Below the pieces are notes generated by a model. The model saw nothing but the letters and a program-made list of their open reading frames with translations. It was not told the DNA's origin and did not search any database. 9,717 bases of DNA from Noviherbaspirillum sp. Lineage in GTDB: Bacteria; Pseudomonadota; Gammaproteobacteria; Burkholderiales; Burkholderiaceae. Below, in pieces: positions 1 to 6,197 of this stretch; position 1 is the stretch's first letter; every line of letters begins with the position of its first letter. The stretch spans positions 1 through 9,717 of the forward strand of contig JAQGLQ010000350.1 of NCBI GenBank assembly GCA_028292785.1. Reading direction: 5' to 3'. A program made the position numbers and the translations under genes.

Positions 1-8
1 ACAGTGAA

Positions 9-46
9 TAGCTTACGATCGCTCGAACGAATGCCAAGGTAAGCTA
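9..46. repeat. 8-bp inverted repeat downstream of the regulator gene
   Basis: TAGCTTAC (9-16) and GTAAGCTA (39-46) are perfect inverted arms around a 22-nt loop, lying past the 3' end of the minus-strand regulator. There is no T-run on either strand, so it is not a convincing intrinsic terminator. A 9-bp direct repeat CAAGGTAAG occurs at 35-43 and 83-91. Apart from these, 1-102 holds no ORF or other signal I can support. Confidence 0.25.
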
Positions 47-102
47 CGGCGTCGATCAGTTCTGTCCGTTAGTTAAAGCTTGCAAGGTAAGGCCAGCTAC
101 AA

Positions 103-837
103 CTATGCCGCCCGTCCACCTCGCTTCGTAGTCCTAGTTATCGAGGTAGGCTCCGCATCCGCAGCGGTGGAAGTCGACTGCGCATTCATGCGGCGCAGTG
201 CTTCGCGCTGGTTTAACACATGCGTTCGCATCACGTGTTCGGCTGCATCCGCGTCGCGCGCCTCCAGGGCAACGAGAAGGTCACGGTGTTCGCCAACTGA
301 CTGGTGCAGACGCTCAGGCAGCCAGATCGTGACATAACGATGCAGCATCAGGACGCGTCTGAGATTGGCAACGATGTCGTTGAGCCAACTATTCGCGGCG
401 ACGGTTTGCAGAATTTCGTGCACCTCGCGGTTGACCGGGCGATAGGCGTCATAGTCACCCGCAGTTGCGGCCGATTCCATGCGGTCCTGCAACTGACGCA
501 GGCGCTTCAGATCCTTCTCGCTCAGCGCTTGGGCCGCTACCCGCGCGGTCTGGCCTTCAAGTGCCGCGACAGTATTGTAGATATCGTCAAGATCGTGGGA
601 GCTTAGCTCGGCCACGAAACAGCCGCGGCGCGGAATCATGGTGATCAGCCCCTCCGACTGGAGTACTTTCAGTGCCTCGCGCAGGGGGGTGCGGCTGATG
701 CCGAATTCCTCGGCAAGAGCAATCTCGTCAATATGGTCGCCAGGCTTCAGGATCCGATCGACGATGCGGCTCCGCAGACGCTCACGGACTTCCTCATGGA
801 GTGACAAGGAAACGATTTTGTCGGTGGCGAGCTTCAT
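103..837 (-). CDS. GntR-family transcriptional regulator, FCD (FadR) subfamily
   Basis: This 244-aa DNA-binding regulator probably controls the divergent catabolic operon. Residues about 13-78 form the winged helix-turn-helix of GntR proteins: PGDHIDEIALAEEFGISRTP and LREALKVLQSEGLI are classic recognition-helix and wing sequence. Residues about 84-212 form the all-helical FCD effector domain. The usual FCD metal/ligand positions are seen as N136-x3-H140, H184 and H206; Asn at the first position, where many members have Asp, is a known variant. The C-terminal 25 residues are Ser/Thr/Ala-rich and look disordered. The ATG at 837 is right for the family: a short N-terminal helix precedes the HTH. 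The upstream SD is weak (TTGGAA). Two palindromes between it and the plus-strand genes are likely operators. Repression relieved by the aromatic substrate or an intermediate is inferred from family habit, not shown. Family assignment is very sure; the effector is unknown. Confidence 0.95.
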   Translation of the reverse strand: MKLATDKIVSLSLHEEVRERLRSRIVDRILKPGDHIDEIALAEEFGISRTPLREALKVLQSEGLITMIPRRGCFVAELSSHDLDDIYNTVAALEGQTARVAAQALSEKDLKRLRQLQDRMESAATAGDYDAYRPVNREVHEILQTVAANSWLNDIVANLRRVLMLHRYVTIWLPERLHQSVGEHRDLLVALEARDADAAEHVMRTHVLNQREALRRMNAQSTSTAADAEPTSITRTTKRGGRAA

Positions 838-856
838 TTAATTCCAATATCTCGAA

Positions 857-872
857 ATTCATAATTATAAAT
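857..872. promoter_or_regulatory. candidate operator O1 for the GntR regulator
   Basis: ATTCATAATTATAAAT differs at one base from the perfect palindrome at 905-920. Its centre is 48 bp from the centre of that second copy. It covers the TATAAT -10 box (864-869, minus strand) of the regulator's own candidate promoter, so binding here would give autorepression. Being duplicated, palindromic and placed on a promoter is direct sequence evidence for an operator. That the adjacent GntR protein is the ligand is inference. Confidence 0.65.
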
Positions 873-891
873 CATGGACTACCCTTGTCAT
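864..891 (-). promoter_or_regulatory. sigma70-like promoter for the GntR gene
   Basis: On the minus strand, ATGACA (891-886, 5 of 6 to TTGACA) is followed after 16 bp by a perfect TATAAT (869-864). Transcription would start near 857, giving a leader of about 20 nt before the ATG at 837. The -10 box is inside operator O1, and the -35 box shares bases with that of the plus-strand promoter. Confidence 0.6.
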
Positions 892-913
892 GGGGGTTCT
901 TGTAATTCATAAT
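885..913 (+). promoter_or_regulatory. sigma70-like promoter for the catabolic operon
   Basis: TTGTCA (885-890, 5 of 6 to TTGACA) and CATAAT (908-913, 5 of 6 to TATAAT) are separated by the ideal 17 bp. The start would lie near 919-921, leaving about 190 nt before the first hydrolase at 1110. The -10 box is inside operator O2. The -35 overlaps that of the divergent promoter, so the two directions probably exclude each other and share one regulator. Confidence 0.6.
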
Positions 914-920
914 TATGAAT
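905..920. promoter_or_regulatory. candidate operator O2, perfect 16-bp palindrome
   Basis: ATTCATAATTATGAAT is a perfect 16-bp palindrome. It overlaps the -10 box (908-913) of the plus-strand candidate promoter and reaches to about the predicted transcription start. Occupancy would block the catabolic operon. With O1 it is placed symmetrically about position 888.5, the middle of the overlapping -35 boxes. Confidence 0.7.
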
Positions 921-1113
921 GATGTATCCATGGCGAGGTCAGCTGCAATGCCGTGAGACGTGGGTCTGGTTCATTAGCTACAAGGCCATCATCGGCTCAC
1001 TTACAGTGGCGTTGCCTCTTCGGGTGTCGGTCGCTATTGATGTAATTGCGGCCCGGATATCCCGTGTTTACCTCATTGGACATTCAGCAAAACAACATAA
1101 AACTACCTTATGA
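919..1113 (+). other. possible 64-aa upstream ORF, leaderless and coupled to the first hydrolase
   Basis: An open frame starts ATGATG at 919, almost exactly at the predicted transcription start, and ends in a TGA at 1111-1113. That stop overlaps the hydrolase start codon in an ATGA junction typical of translational coupling. The hydrolase has no visible Shine-Dalgarno sequence (the upstream 15 nt are ACATAAAACTACCTT), so coupling from this frame would explain how it is translated. The peptide begins MMYPWRGQ and has a partly hydrophobic middle and a basic end; I recognise no family. It may equally be a chance frame in a 190-nt untranslated leader. This stretch contains no other convincing gene; a three-codon ATG-CCG-TGA follows a GAGG at 935-938. 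Confidence 0.2.
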
Positions 1114-1943
1114 CCACATCACAGGAAATCGCGCTGTCGATCCGCACAGGCCAATTTTTGACTAACTACCATGATCAGGGTGAGGGTACGCCGGTACTGC
1201 TGATCCATGGTTCGGGTCCGGGGGTAAGCGCTTGGGCCAACTGGCGACGCACGCTGCCGGAGTTGTCAAAGTCATGCCGCGTCATCGCCCCCGATATGGT
1301 CGGCTTCGGCTTTACCGAGCGGCCGGACGGCGTGGTCTATCGTCTGGAAACATGGGTGCAGCAGTTGCTTGACTTGCTGGACTCGCTGGGACTTGAGCGC
1401 GTTCACCTGGTCGGCAATTCGTTTGGCGGTGCGGTCTCGCTGGCCTTTACTCTTGCTTATCCGCAACGCGTCGACAAGCTGGCGTTGATGGGCAGCGTCG
1501 GCCTGTCTTTCCCGATTACTGACGGGCTGGACAAGGTCTGGGGTTATGAGCCGGATCGCGAAGCGATGCGTGAACTGATCAACCTGTTCGCCTTCGATAA
1601 GTCAATCGCGACCCCTGAGCTGGTCGAAATGCGCTACCAGGCCAGCGCTCCGGACGTCATCAGCCGCAGTTATTCCAGCATGTTCCCCGCGCCTCGCCAG
1701 CGCTGGCTCGAGGCCCTGGCTCAGCCAGAAGACCGCCTGCGTGCGCTCACTCACAAGACCTTGTTGATTCACGGACGCGACGACCAGATCATTCCGCTGG
1801 CCTCGTCGCAGCGCTTGGCGCTGTTGCTGCCGAACTCGCAACTACATGTATTCGGAAACTGCGGTCACTGGGTGCAAATTGAGAAAACCCGTGATTTCAA
1901 CCACTTGCTGGACGACTTTTTGATTCAGGACTTCTATGGATAA
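1110..1943 (+). CDS. meta-cleavage product (2-hydroxymuconic semialdehyde-type) hydrolase, DmpD/CumD/TodF-like
   Basis: A 277-aa alpha/beta hydrolase that would hydrolyse the C-C bond of a ring-opened 2-hydroxy-6-oxodienoate, giving 2-hydroxypenta-2,4-dienoate and a carboxylic acid in the cytoplasm. The N-terminal HDQGEG and the oxyanion-hole stretch LLIHGSGPGVSAWANWR (about residues 31-46) are hallmarks of the DmpD/XylF/TodF/CumD group. The nucleophile elbow is GNSFGG with Ser104, followed by LALMGSVGLSFPIT. Catalytic Asp225 lies in HGRDDQIIPL and His253 in CGHW. Length is normal for the family. The ATG at 1110 gives the expected N-terminus, though no SD is visible. The stop overlaps the next gene by 8 bp. 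Which side chain it accepts (H, methyl, ethyl, isopropyl-like) cannot be read from the sequence. It is the first enzyme gene after the divergent promoter. Confidence 0.92.
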   Translation: MTTSQEIALSIRTGQFLTNYHDQGEGTPVLLIHGSGPGVSAWANWRRTLPELSKSCRVIAPDMVGFGFTERPDGVVYRLETWVQQLLDLLDSLGLERVHLVGNSFGGAVSLAFTLAYPQRVDKLALMGSVGLSFPITDGLDKVWGYEPDREAMRELINLFAFDKSIATPELVEMRYQASAPDVISRSYSSMFPAPRQRWLEALAQPEDRLRALTHKTLLIHGRDDQIIPLASSQRLALLLPNSQLHVFGNCGHWVQIEKTRDFNHLLDDFLIQDFYG

Positions 1944-2376
1944 GAATCTGTTGCTGGGCCGCTGGAACATCATCTCCTGGGAGCAACGCTACGACGATGG
2001 ACGGGTTACCCATCCGCTCGGTACGGCGCTCGAAGGATTTATTCAGTACGACGCCAACGGGCAAATGATCTGCATGATAGGGCGCACCGATCGGCCAAAT
2101 TTTTCGACCGGTGGACAATGGAATGCCTCCGACGAGGAAAAAGCGGCCGCGTATTCCAGCTACCTTGCGTATGCCGGTAGGTACTCCGTCAATGGAGAGT
2201 CGGTCACACATCACGTCGACCTCAGTCTGTTCCCGAACTGGAAAAACGGGGATCAGAAACGCCGCGTCGAGTTGATACCCGGTGCCGCCGGTGACAAGCT
2301 CAATATCGTGGCGCGGCTTGAAGAAGGCACCGCGGAGGCGCGTAGCGCGGTGTTGGCGTGGAAGCGCCTAATCTAG
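1936..2376 (+). CDS. lipocalin-like domain protein of unknown role
   Basis: A 146-aa protein resembling the bacterial lipocalin-like domain (Lipocalin_5 type). It opens with LLGRWNIISWEQRYDDGRV, then a G-x-I-x-Y-D-A-N-G-Q-M turn (about 34-44), a YAGRYSVNG segment (79-87) with a following HHVDLSLFPNW strand, and a C-terminal VLAWKRL strand. This G-x-W start and alternating strand pattern fit a small beta-barrel that binds a hydrophobic ligand. There is no signal peptide or membrane segment, so it is probably cytoplasmic. Its ATG lies in the last codons of the hydrolase (8-bp overlap), with AGGA at 1927-1930 as SD, so it is translationally coupled to a pathway enzyme. Possible roles are binding or isomerising a pathway intermediate, or protecting the unstable ring-cleavage product; these are inference. 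Family call fairly sure, function unknown. Confidence 0.75.
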   Translation: MDKNLLLGRWNIISWEQRYDDGRVTHPLGTALEGFIQYDANGQMICMIGRTDRPNFSTGGQWNASDEEKAAAYSSYLAYAGRYSVNGESVTHHVDLSLFPNWKNGDQKRRVELIPGAAGDKLNIVARLEEGTAEARSAVLAWKRLI

Positions 2377-2435
2377 CGCTCCCGGGCCAAGAACCCGATG
2401 CTCACGCTCGACCTTTAAATAAAGTGAAACAAGCC

Positions 2436-3437
2436 ATGATCAATTCCCTTTCCTACCTTGGCATCCGTTCGACGAACGTCGGACAATGGCCCGCTTTCGC
2501 CGGCGACTTTCTCGGGATGCAAGTGCTGCCGGCCAGCGATGGCCTGCCGCTACGCCTTCGCATGGACCAGAAGTGCCACCGCTACCTCATCGAAGAGGCG
2601 GCTCCGGACGAAAAATCGGGACTGGCCTACGCCGGCTTCGCGGTGTCGGACGGCCAGGCGCTCACGCTGATGCGAGAGCGCCTCGCCGCGGCCGGCTTGG
2701 CCGTCACGGAAGGCACCTCGGCTGAAGCAGACGCGCGCGCTATCGATGGGTTTATCTGGCTCATCGATCCGGACGGCAACCGCGTCGAGATCGGCCACGG
2801 CCTGCGCGATGCCCCGGAGCCCTTCGTGCCCGGCAAGCCGATCGGCGGTTTTCGCACCGGCGAGCTCGGCCTCGGCCATATCGTGCTGTATACGCCGCGC
2901 TTCGATGACATGGCGCGCTTCTACGAGGAGGTACTTGGCTGTCGCTTGAGCGATTTCCACGAGCACCCGTTCCCCGCGCGCTTCCTCCATGTCAACCCGC
3001 GCCACCACTCGGTCGCGCTGATCGGCACCAATGGGCCGGCCAAGATCCATCATGTGATGTGCGAATACCTGCACTTCGACGACGTCGGACGCGCGTATGA
3101 CGTCGCGCTCGATGAACCCGAGCGCATCGCCGTGACGCTCGGGCGCCATTTGAACGACCACGTGACCTCGTTCTACGCCTACACGCCCGACGATTTTTTC
3201 ATTGAGATAGGCTGGGCCGGGCGCCTGATCGACGATGCAACCTGGGTGCCCGAGGAACTCACGAGCCCGAGCCTGTGGGGCCACGTGCGCAACTGGCTGC
3301 CACCCGGACCGCGTGCCGACGCCAAGGTGCGCGTTCGCGCGCTCGCCGCGCGCGGTGTTCGCGCACCGATAGCGGCGGTGCGGGGCGACGGATTTGCGAT
3401 TCCAACAGAAAGCACCAAGGGAGAAAGCGATGAATAG
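2436..3437 (+). CDS. type I extradiol ring-cleavage dioxygenase, BphC-like (two-domain VOC)
   Basis: A 333-aa Fe(II)-dependent enzyme that cleaves a catechol-type ring next to the two hydroxyls. Two vicinal-oxygen-chelate domains are visible: a degenerate one at about 1-135 and the catalytic one at about 144-285. By position against 2,3-dihydroxybiphenyl 1,2-dioxygenase the metal ligands are His148 (GLGH), His206 (KIHH) and Glu257 (FIEIGW). The active-site residues His191 (RHHSVAL), His238 (GRHLNDH) and Tyr247 (SFYAYTP) are also present, as is the SPSLWGH signature near the end. I chose ATG 2436 over the longer frame from 2358: it gives the usual MxxLxYLGI start and has AAAGTGA upstream, whereas the longer start overlaps the previous gene and adds an unrelated tail. 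About 50 residues follow SPSLWGH, against about 14 in LB400 BphC, forming an Arg/Ala/Pro-rich extension. The native substrate is unknown; BphC-like similarity suggests a substituted catechol. Confidence 0.93.
   Translation: MINSLSYLGIRSTNVGQWPAFAGDFLGMQVLPASDGLPLRLRMDQKCHRYLIEEAAPDEKSGLAYAGFAVSDGQALTLMRERLAAAGLAVTEGTSAEADARAIDGFIWLIDPDGNRVEIGHGLRDAPEPFVPGKPIGGFRTGELGLGHIVLYTPRFDDMARFYEEVLGCRLSDFHEHPFPARFLHVNPRHHSVALIGTNGPAKIHHVMCEYLHFDDVGRAYDVALDEPERIAVTLGRHLNDHVTSFYAYTPDDFFIEIGWAGRLIDDATWVPEELTSPSLWGHVRNWLPPGPRADAKVRVRALAARGVRAPIAAVRGDGFAIPTESTKGESDE
3417..3423 (+). promoter_or_regulatory. ribosome binding site that sets the second hydrolase start
   Basis: AAGGGAG lies 6 nt before the ATG at 3430, inside the end of the extradiol dioxygenase gene. 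It favours 3430 over an in-frame ATG at 3394, and the 8-bp overlap with the preceding stop implies coupled translation. Confidence 0.7.
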
Positions 3438-4341
3438 CTATTGGGTCGAGTTGCTGGGCGCGAAGACCTATCAACTGCGCGGCCGCTACGCCACACGCAT
3501 CATCGAGGCCGGCGAAGGGGAGCCGCTGCTGCTCCTGCACGGCACGGGCGGCCATGCCGAGAATTACATATACAACATCATGCCGCTCGCACGGCGGTTC
3601 CATGTTTATGCGATGGATTTTCTGTGGCACGGCGCATCCCAGACCGACGGGTTCGAGCCGGAGATCATTCCAAAGCTGGCAGACCAGGTGATCGACGTGC
3701 TCGATACGCTCAACATCGAGAAGACCCACCTCGAGGGCCAATCGCTTGGCGGCTGGGTAGCGATGCATTTGGCGCTGCGTCACCCCGGCCGTCTGCAAAA
3801 GCTGGTACTGACCACCACGCAGGGCTACCGGCCAGACCCCGGCTCGATCCCCGGTTTTGTCGAACCCGATCCAAAGAAGTCGCAGACGCAGTCCATGGAG
3901 ATCCTGCGCGATCCTACATTTGAAGGGGTGCGGACTCGCTTGGCCCGCGTACTTGCCAATCCTGAATGCCTGCCGGAAGAGGCAATTGCTGTGCGCCACA
4001 AGTTCTACAACGACCCGGCGGTCAACCGGGCGCAGCAGCAACTCGTCTCCCAGTACCCCGACGGCGAAGCGCTCGCTCGCTTCATCGTCACCGACGCAAT
4101 GGCCGCGCAAATCAAGGCGCCAACACTGGTTTACTGGGGCGACAAGAACGTTACCCCACCTTCTCTCGGCCGCAGGCTGGCGACCGTGATTCCAAACGCG
4201 CGGTTTGTCAGCGCGCCGAACACAGGCCATTGGGCCCAGTTCGAAAGCCACGATCTGCACAACCGCGAGGTGATGGAGTTCTTATCCGGCGCCGCTGAGG
4301 ATGTGTCGCGGCAAAGCGCCACGGCCGCTGTGGCGGACTGA
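3430..4341 (+). CDS. alpha/beta hydrolase, second candidate meta-cleavage product hydrolase
   Basis: A 303-aa alpha/beta-fold hydrolase encoded directly behind the ring-cleavage enzyme, overlapping it by 8 bp. The oxyanion-hole motif is LLLLHGTGGHAENY (about 33-46). The nucleophile elbow GQSLGG puts Ser105 in place, and His267 lies in NTGHWAQFE. Where the catalytic Asp is usual (G-x-x-D), the sequence is WGDKNVTPP, so an ungapped alignment puts Asn240 at the acid site, with Asp238 two residues earlier. The enzyme may use another acid, or its chemistry may differ from the first hydrolase. Cap region about 135-215. Its position beside the dioxygenase argues that it acts on the ring-opened product. 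A role as an esterase, amidase or enol-lactonase on a substituted substrate is possible. The family is sure, the reaction is not. A 65-nt gap with no terminator follows. Confidence 0.85.
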   Translation: MNSYWVELLGAKTYQLRGRYATRIIEAGEGEPLLLLHGTGGHAENYIYNIMPLARRFHVYAMDFLWHGASQTDGFEPEIIPKLADQVIDVLDTLNIEKTHLEGQSLGGWVAMHLALRHPGRLQKLVLTTTQGYRPDPGSIPGFVEPDPKKSQTQSMEILRDPTFEGVRTRLARVLANPECLPEEAIAVRHKFYNDPAVNRAQQQLVSQYPDGEALARFIVTDAMAAQIKAPTLVYWGDKNVTPPSLGRRLATVIPNARFVSAPNTGHWAQFESHDLHNREVMEFLSGAAEDVSRQSATAAVAD

Positions 4342-4396
4342 GCAAATCAAGCTTTAGGAACGTATCTTTTTTCATCCCTGATAAGTCAACAAGAAT

Positions 4397-4402
4397 AGGA
4401 GA
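4397..4402 (+). promoter_or_regulatory. ribosome binding site of the Rieske alpha subunit
   Basis: AGGAGA stands 4 nt from the ATG at 4407 and 7 nt from a second ATG at 4410. The second start has the more usual spacing, so the protein may begin one residue later than annotated. Confidence 0.65.
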
Positions 4403-4406
4403 CTTA

Positions 4407-5654
4407 ATGATGCAGAGTACAAAGGCGGATGTGCGGCGTGAATGGCCGGCGGAGGGGGTAACCCGGATCCCATATTGGGTATTTTCCGACGCGGAAGTCC
4501 TCGCGCAGGAATTCAAAAACATTCACCGCGGGCGTACCTGGAATTTCCTTTGCCTCGAGGCCGAAGTACCAAACCCCGGCGATTTTAAGACTACCTTCGT
4601 CGGCGATATGCCGGTCATTGTCACGCGCGGGCCGGATGGCGTGCTCAACTGTTTCGAGAATCGCTGCGCGCATCGCGGCGCGCTGCTCACGCTGCAAAAT
4701 TGCGGACACGCCAAGGACTTCACGTGCGTCTATCACGCCTGGCGCTACGATTTGACTGGCACACTGAAAAGTGTCGCATTCAGCCGCGGTGTCAACGGCA
4801 AGGGCGGAATGCCCTCCAGCTTTGATATCGCGGAACATGGACCGCGCAAGTTACGGGTGGCAACGCTGAACGGACTGATCTTCGGGACACTTTCGGATCA
4901 AACGCCGCCGCTCGAGGAGTACCTCGGTGCCGAAGTCGTGCAGCGCCTCAAGCGCGTGCTGATCAAACCGATGGCTGTGCTCGGGCAGTACACGCAGGTG
5001 CTTCCAAACAACTGGAAGCTGTATTTCGAAAACGTCAAGGACCCCTACCACGCCAGCATTCTGCACACGTTTTTTGCGACGTTCAAGATCACACGCTTAT
5101 CGCAGGGTGGCGGCGTCATCGTGAGTGAATCCGGCGGCAACCATGTCAGCATCAGCGAGCCGCCCAAGACCAACAAGGACGAAGCCTACGACAAGGCCGG
5201 GCTGCGCTCCAACAAGGAAGACAAGTTCCGTCTGGCCGACCCAAGCATTCTTGATGTGGTCGATGAGTGGGGCGACCAATGCAACGTCCAAATTTTGTCG
5301 GTGTTTCCCGGCTTCGTGCTGGCGACGACGCAAAACAGCATGGTGGTCCGCCAGATCCTGCCTAAGGGCGTCGAGGAAACCCATCTTGTCTGGACATTCT
5401 TTGGCTTCGACGATGACACCGAGGAAATGAAAACGATGCGCATGCGTCATGCCAACCTGGTAGGGCCTGCCGGTTACGTTTCCATGGAAGATGGTGCGGT
5501 GGGCGGCTTCGTCCAACGCGGCATCGCCGCAGCCGAGGACGAGTGTTCAGTGATGGAAATGGGAGGACACGACACCGAGTCACAAGACACCCGGGTCACC
5601 GAAGCATCGATCCGCGGATTCTGGAAAGCATATCGCGCACATATGGGGATGTGA
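4407..5654 (+). CDS. Rieske aromatic ring-hydroxylating oxygenase, alpha (large) subunit, AndAc/NagG-like
   Basis: A 415-aa catalytic subunit that would insert O2 into an aromatic ring using electrons passed through a ferredoxin. The Rieske [2Fe-2S] motif is C87-x-H89 ... C107-x2-H110 with the normal 17-residue spacing. The mononuclear iron site is D212-P-Y-H215-x4-H220 with Asp362 in the MEDG stretch; Asp212 is the bridge to the neighbouring Rieske centre. From recalled sequences, the segments NPGDFK, ENRCAHRGALL, YHAWRYDLTG, GPAGYVS and EMGGHD place it with anthranilate dioxygenase AndAc and salicylate 5-hydroxylase NagG, whose substrates are ortho-substituted benzoates. That makes a carboxylated aromatic a reasonable guess here, but substrate range in this family often departs from ancestry. 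It is followed after 1 nt by its beta subunit. No ferredoxin or reductase gene is in the window. Confidence 0.93.
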   Translation: MMQSTKADVRREWPAEGVTRIPYWVFSDAEVLAQEFKNIHRGRTWNFLCLEAEVPNPGDFKTTFVGDMPVIVTRGPDGVLNCFENRCAHRGALLTLQNCGHAKDFTCVYHAWRYDLTGTLKSVAFSRGVNGKGGMPSSFDIAEHGPRKLRVATLNGLIFGTLSDQTPPLEEYLGAEVVQRLKRVLIKPMAVLGQYTQVLPNNWKLYFENVKDPYHASILHTFFATFKITRLSQGGGVIVSESGGNHVSISEPPKTNKDEAYDKAGLRSNKEDKFRLADPSILDVVDEWGDQCNVQILSVFPGFVLATTQNSMVVRQILPKGVEETHLVWTFFGFDDDTEEMKTMRMRHANLVGPAGYVSMEDGAVGGFVQRGIAAAEDECSVMEMGGHDTESQDTRVTEASIRGFWKAYRAHMGM

Positions 5655-5655
5655 G

Positions 5656-6144
5656 ATGAACGAACAGGAACAGATCACACTTGCAGTAAAAATCCAGCTG
5701 TTGCAGGCGCGATATGCAAGCAGTATCGATAACGGCCGGTTGGAGGAATGGCCAGGTTACTTCACCGAGAAGTGCATTTATAAAGTTACGTCTGAAGAGA
5801 ACGTTGCACTCGGCAGGCCGCTAGGAATGATCTACGCCGACACGCGCGGGATGCTGAAGGACCGTGTCCTCTCATTGCGTGAAGCAAACATCTACGAGCA
5901 GCACCGCTACCAACATCTGATCGGAATGCCGCTGGTGCTGTCCCGCGACGATACTGGCCTGCTCGAAGTAGAGACGGGATTTCTGGTGGCGCGCGTCATG
6001 CGCGACGGGCAGACGCTGCTGTTCGCAAACGGCCGCTATCTCGACAAGGTCGAGGTAGCGGCGGACGGTAGCTTGCTGTTCCGCGAAAAAATCGTCATCT
6101 GTAACAGCTCGAACGTACACACGCTGCTCGCCTTGCCGCTTTGA
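5656..6144 (+). CDS. Rieske aromatic ring-hydroxylating oxygenase, beta (small) subunit
   Basis: A 162-aa non-catalytic subunit with the NTF2/SnoaL-like fold that assembles with the alpha subunit, normally as alpha3beta3. The family pattern is clear: LLQARYASSIDNGRLEEWPG and YFTEKCIYKV (about 15-46), then GRPLGMIYADTRGMLKDRVL (about 53-72) and the REANIYEQHRYQHLIG stretch (about 75-90). Length matches the family. The start is 1 nt after the alpha stop, with no strong SD, so translation is probably coupled, giving the equal subunit supply expected for the complex. No truncation or unusual residues seen. Confidence 0.93.
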   Translation: MNEQEQITLAVKIQLLQARYASSIDNGRLEEWPGYFTEKCIYKVTSEENVALGRPLGMIYADTRGMLKDRVLSLREANIYEQHRYQHLIGMPLVLSRDDTGLLEVETGFLVARVMRDGQTLLFANGRYLDKVEVAADGSLLFREKIVICNSSNVHTLLALPL

Positions 6145-6171
6145 TCCATAGCGGACACTCAAAAACCATTA

Positions 6172-6185
6172 CCGCGGTATCGCGG
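6172..6185 (+). other. small hairpin next to the Bug gene ribosome binding site
   Basis: CCGCG-GTAT-CGCGG forms a 5-bp GC stem with a 4-nt loop; its right arm touches the SD at 6184-6192. It has no T-run, so it is not a terminator. It might modulate translation or mark an RNA processing point between the oxygenase and transporter genes. It may also be chance. Confidence 0.25.
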
Positions 6186-6192
6186 GAGGAGA
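6184..6192 (+). promoter_or_regulatory. strong ribosome binding site of the Bug receptor gene
   Basis: GGGAGGAGA ends 5 nt before the ATG at 6198. It selects that start, which begins a clean signal peptide, over an in-frame ATG at 6141 that overlaps the beta-subunit gene. Confidence 0.8.
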
Positions 6193-6197
6193 CAAAA

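Noticed and set aside
1..102. End of another gene or a mobile element boundary at the left edge
   Set aside because: No open frame with family features, no transposase remnant and no terminal inverted repeat typical of an IS can be seen in this short stretch.
304..606. 100-codon plus-strand frame inside the regulator gene
   Set aside because: It is antisense to a clear GntR regulator and has no SD or motif.
2358..2435. N-terminal 26-residue extension of the extradiol dioxygenase
   Set aside because: It overlaps the lipocalin-like gene and does not resemble family N-termini. ATG 2436 fits the family start and has a plausible SD.
2550..3284. 244-codon minus-strand frame opposite the extradiol dioxygenase
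   Set aside because: The plus strand carries all catalytic residues of the dioxygenase. The antisense translation has no family features.
3259..4260. 333-codon minus-strand frame opposite the second hydrolase
   Set aside because: It is antisense to a well-supported gene and has no recognisable domain or SD.
4342..4406. Possible terminator or promoter between the second hydrolase and the Rieske alpha gene
   Set aside because: A TCTTTTTTC run is present, but no GC-rich stem precedes it, and I find no convincing -35/-10 pair.
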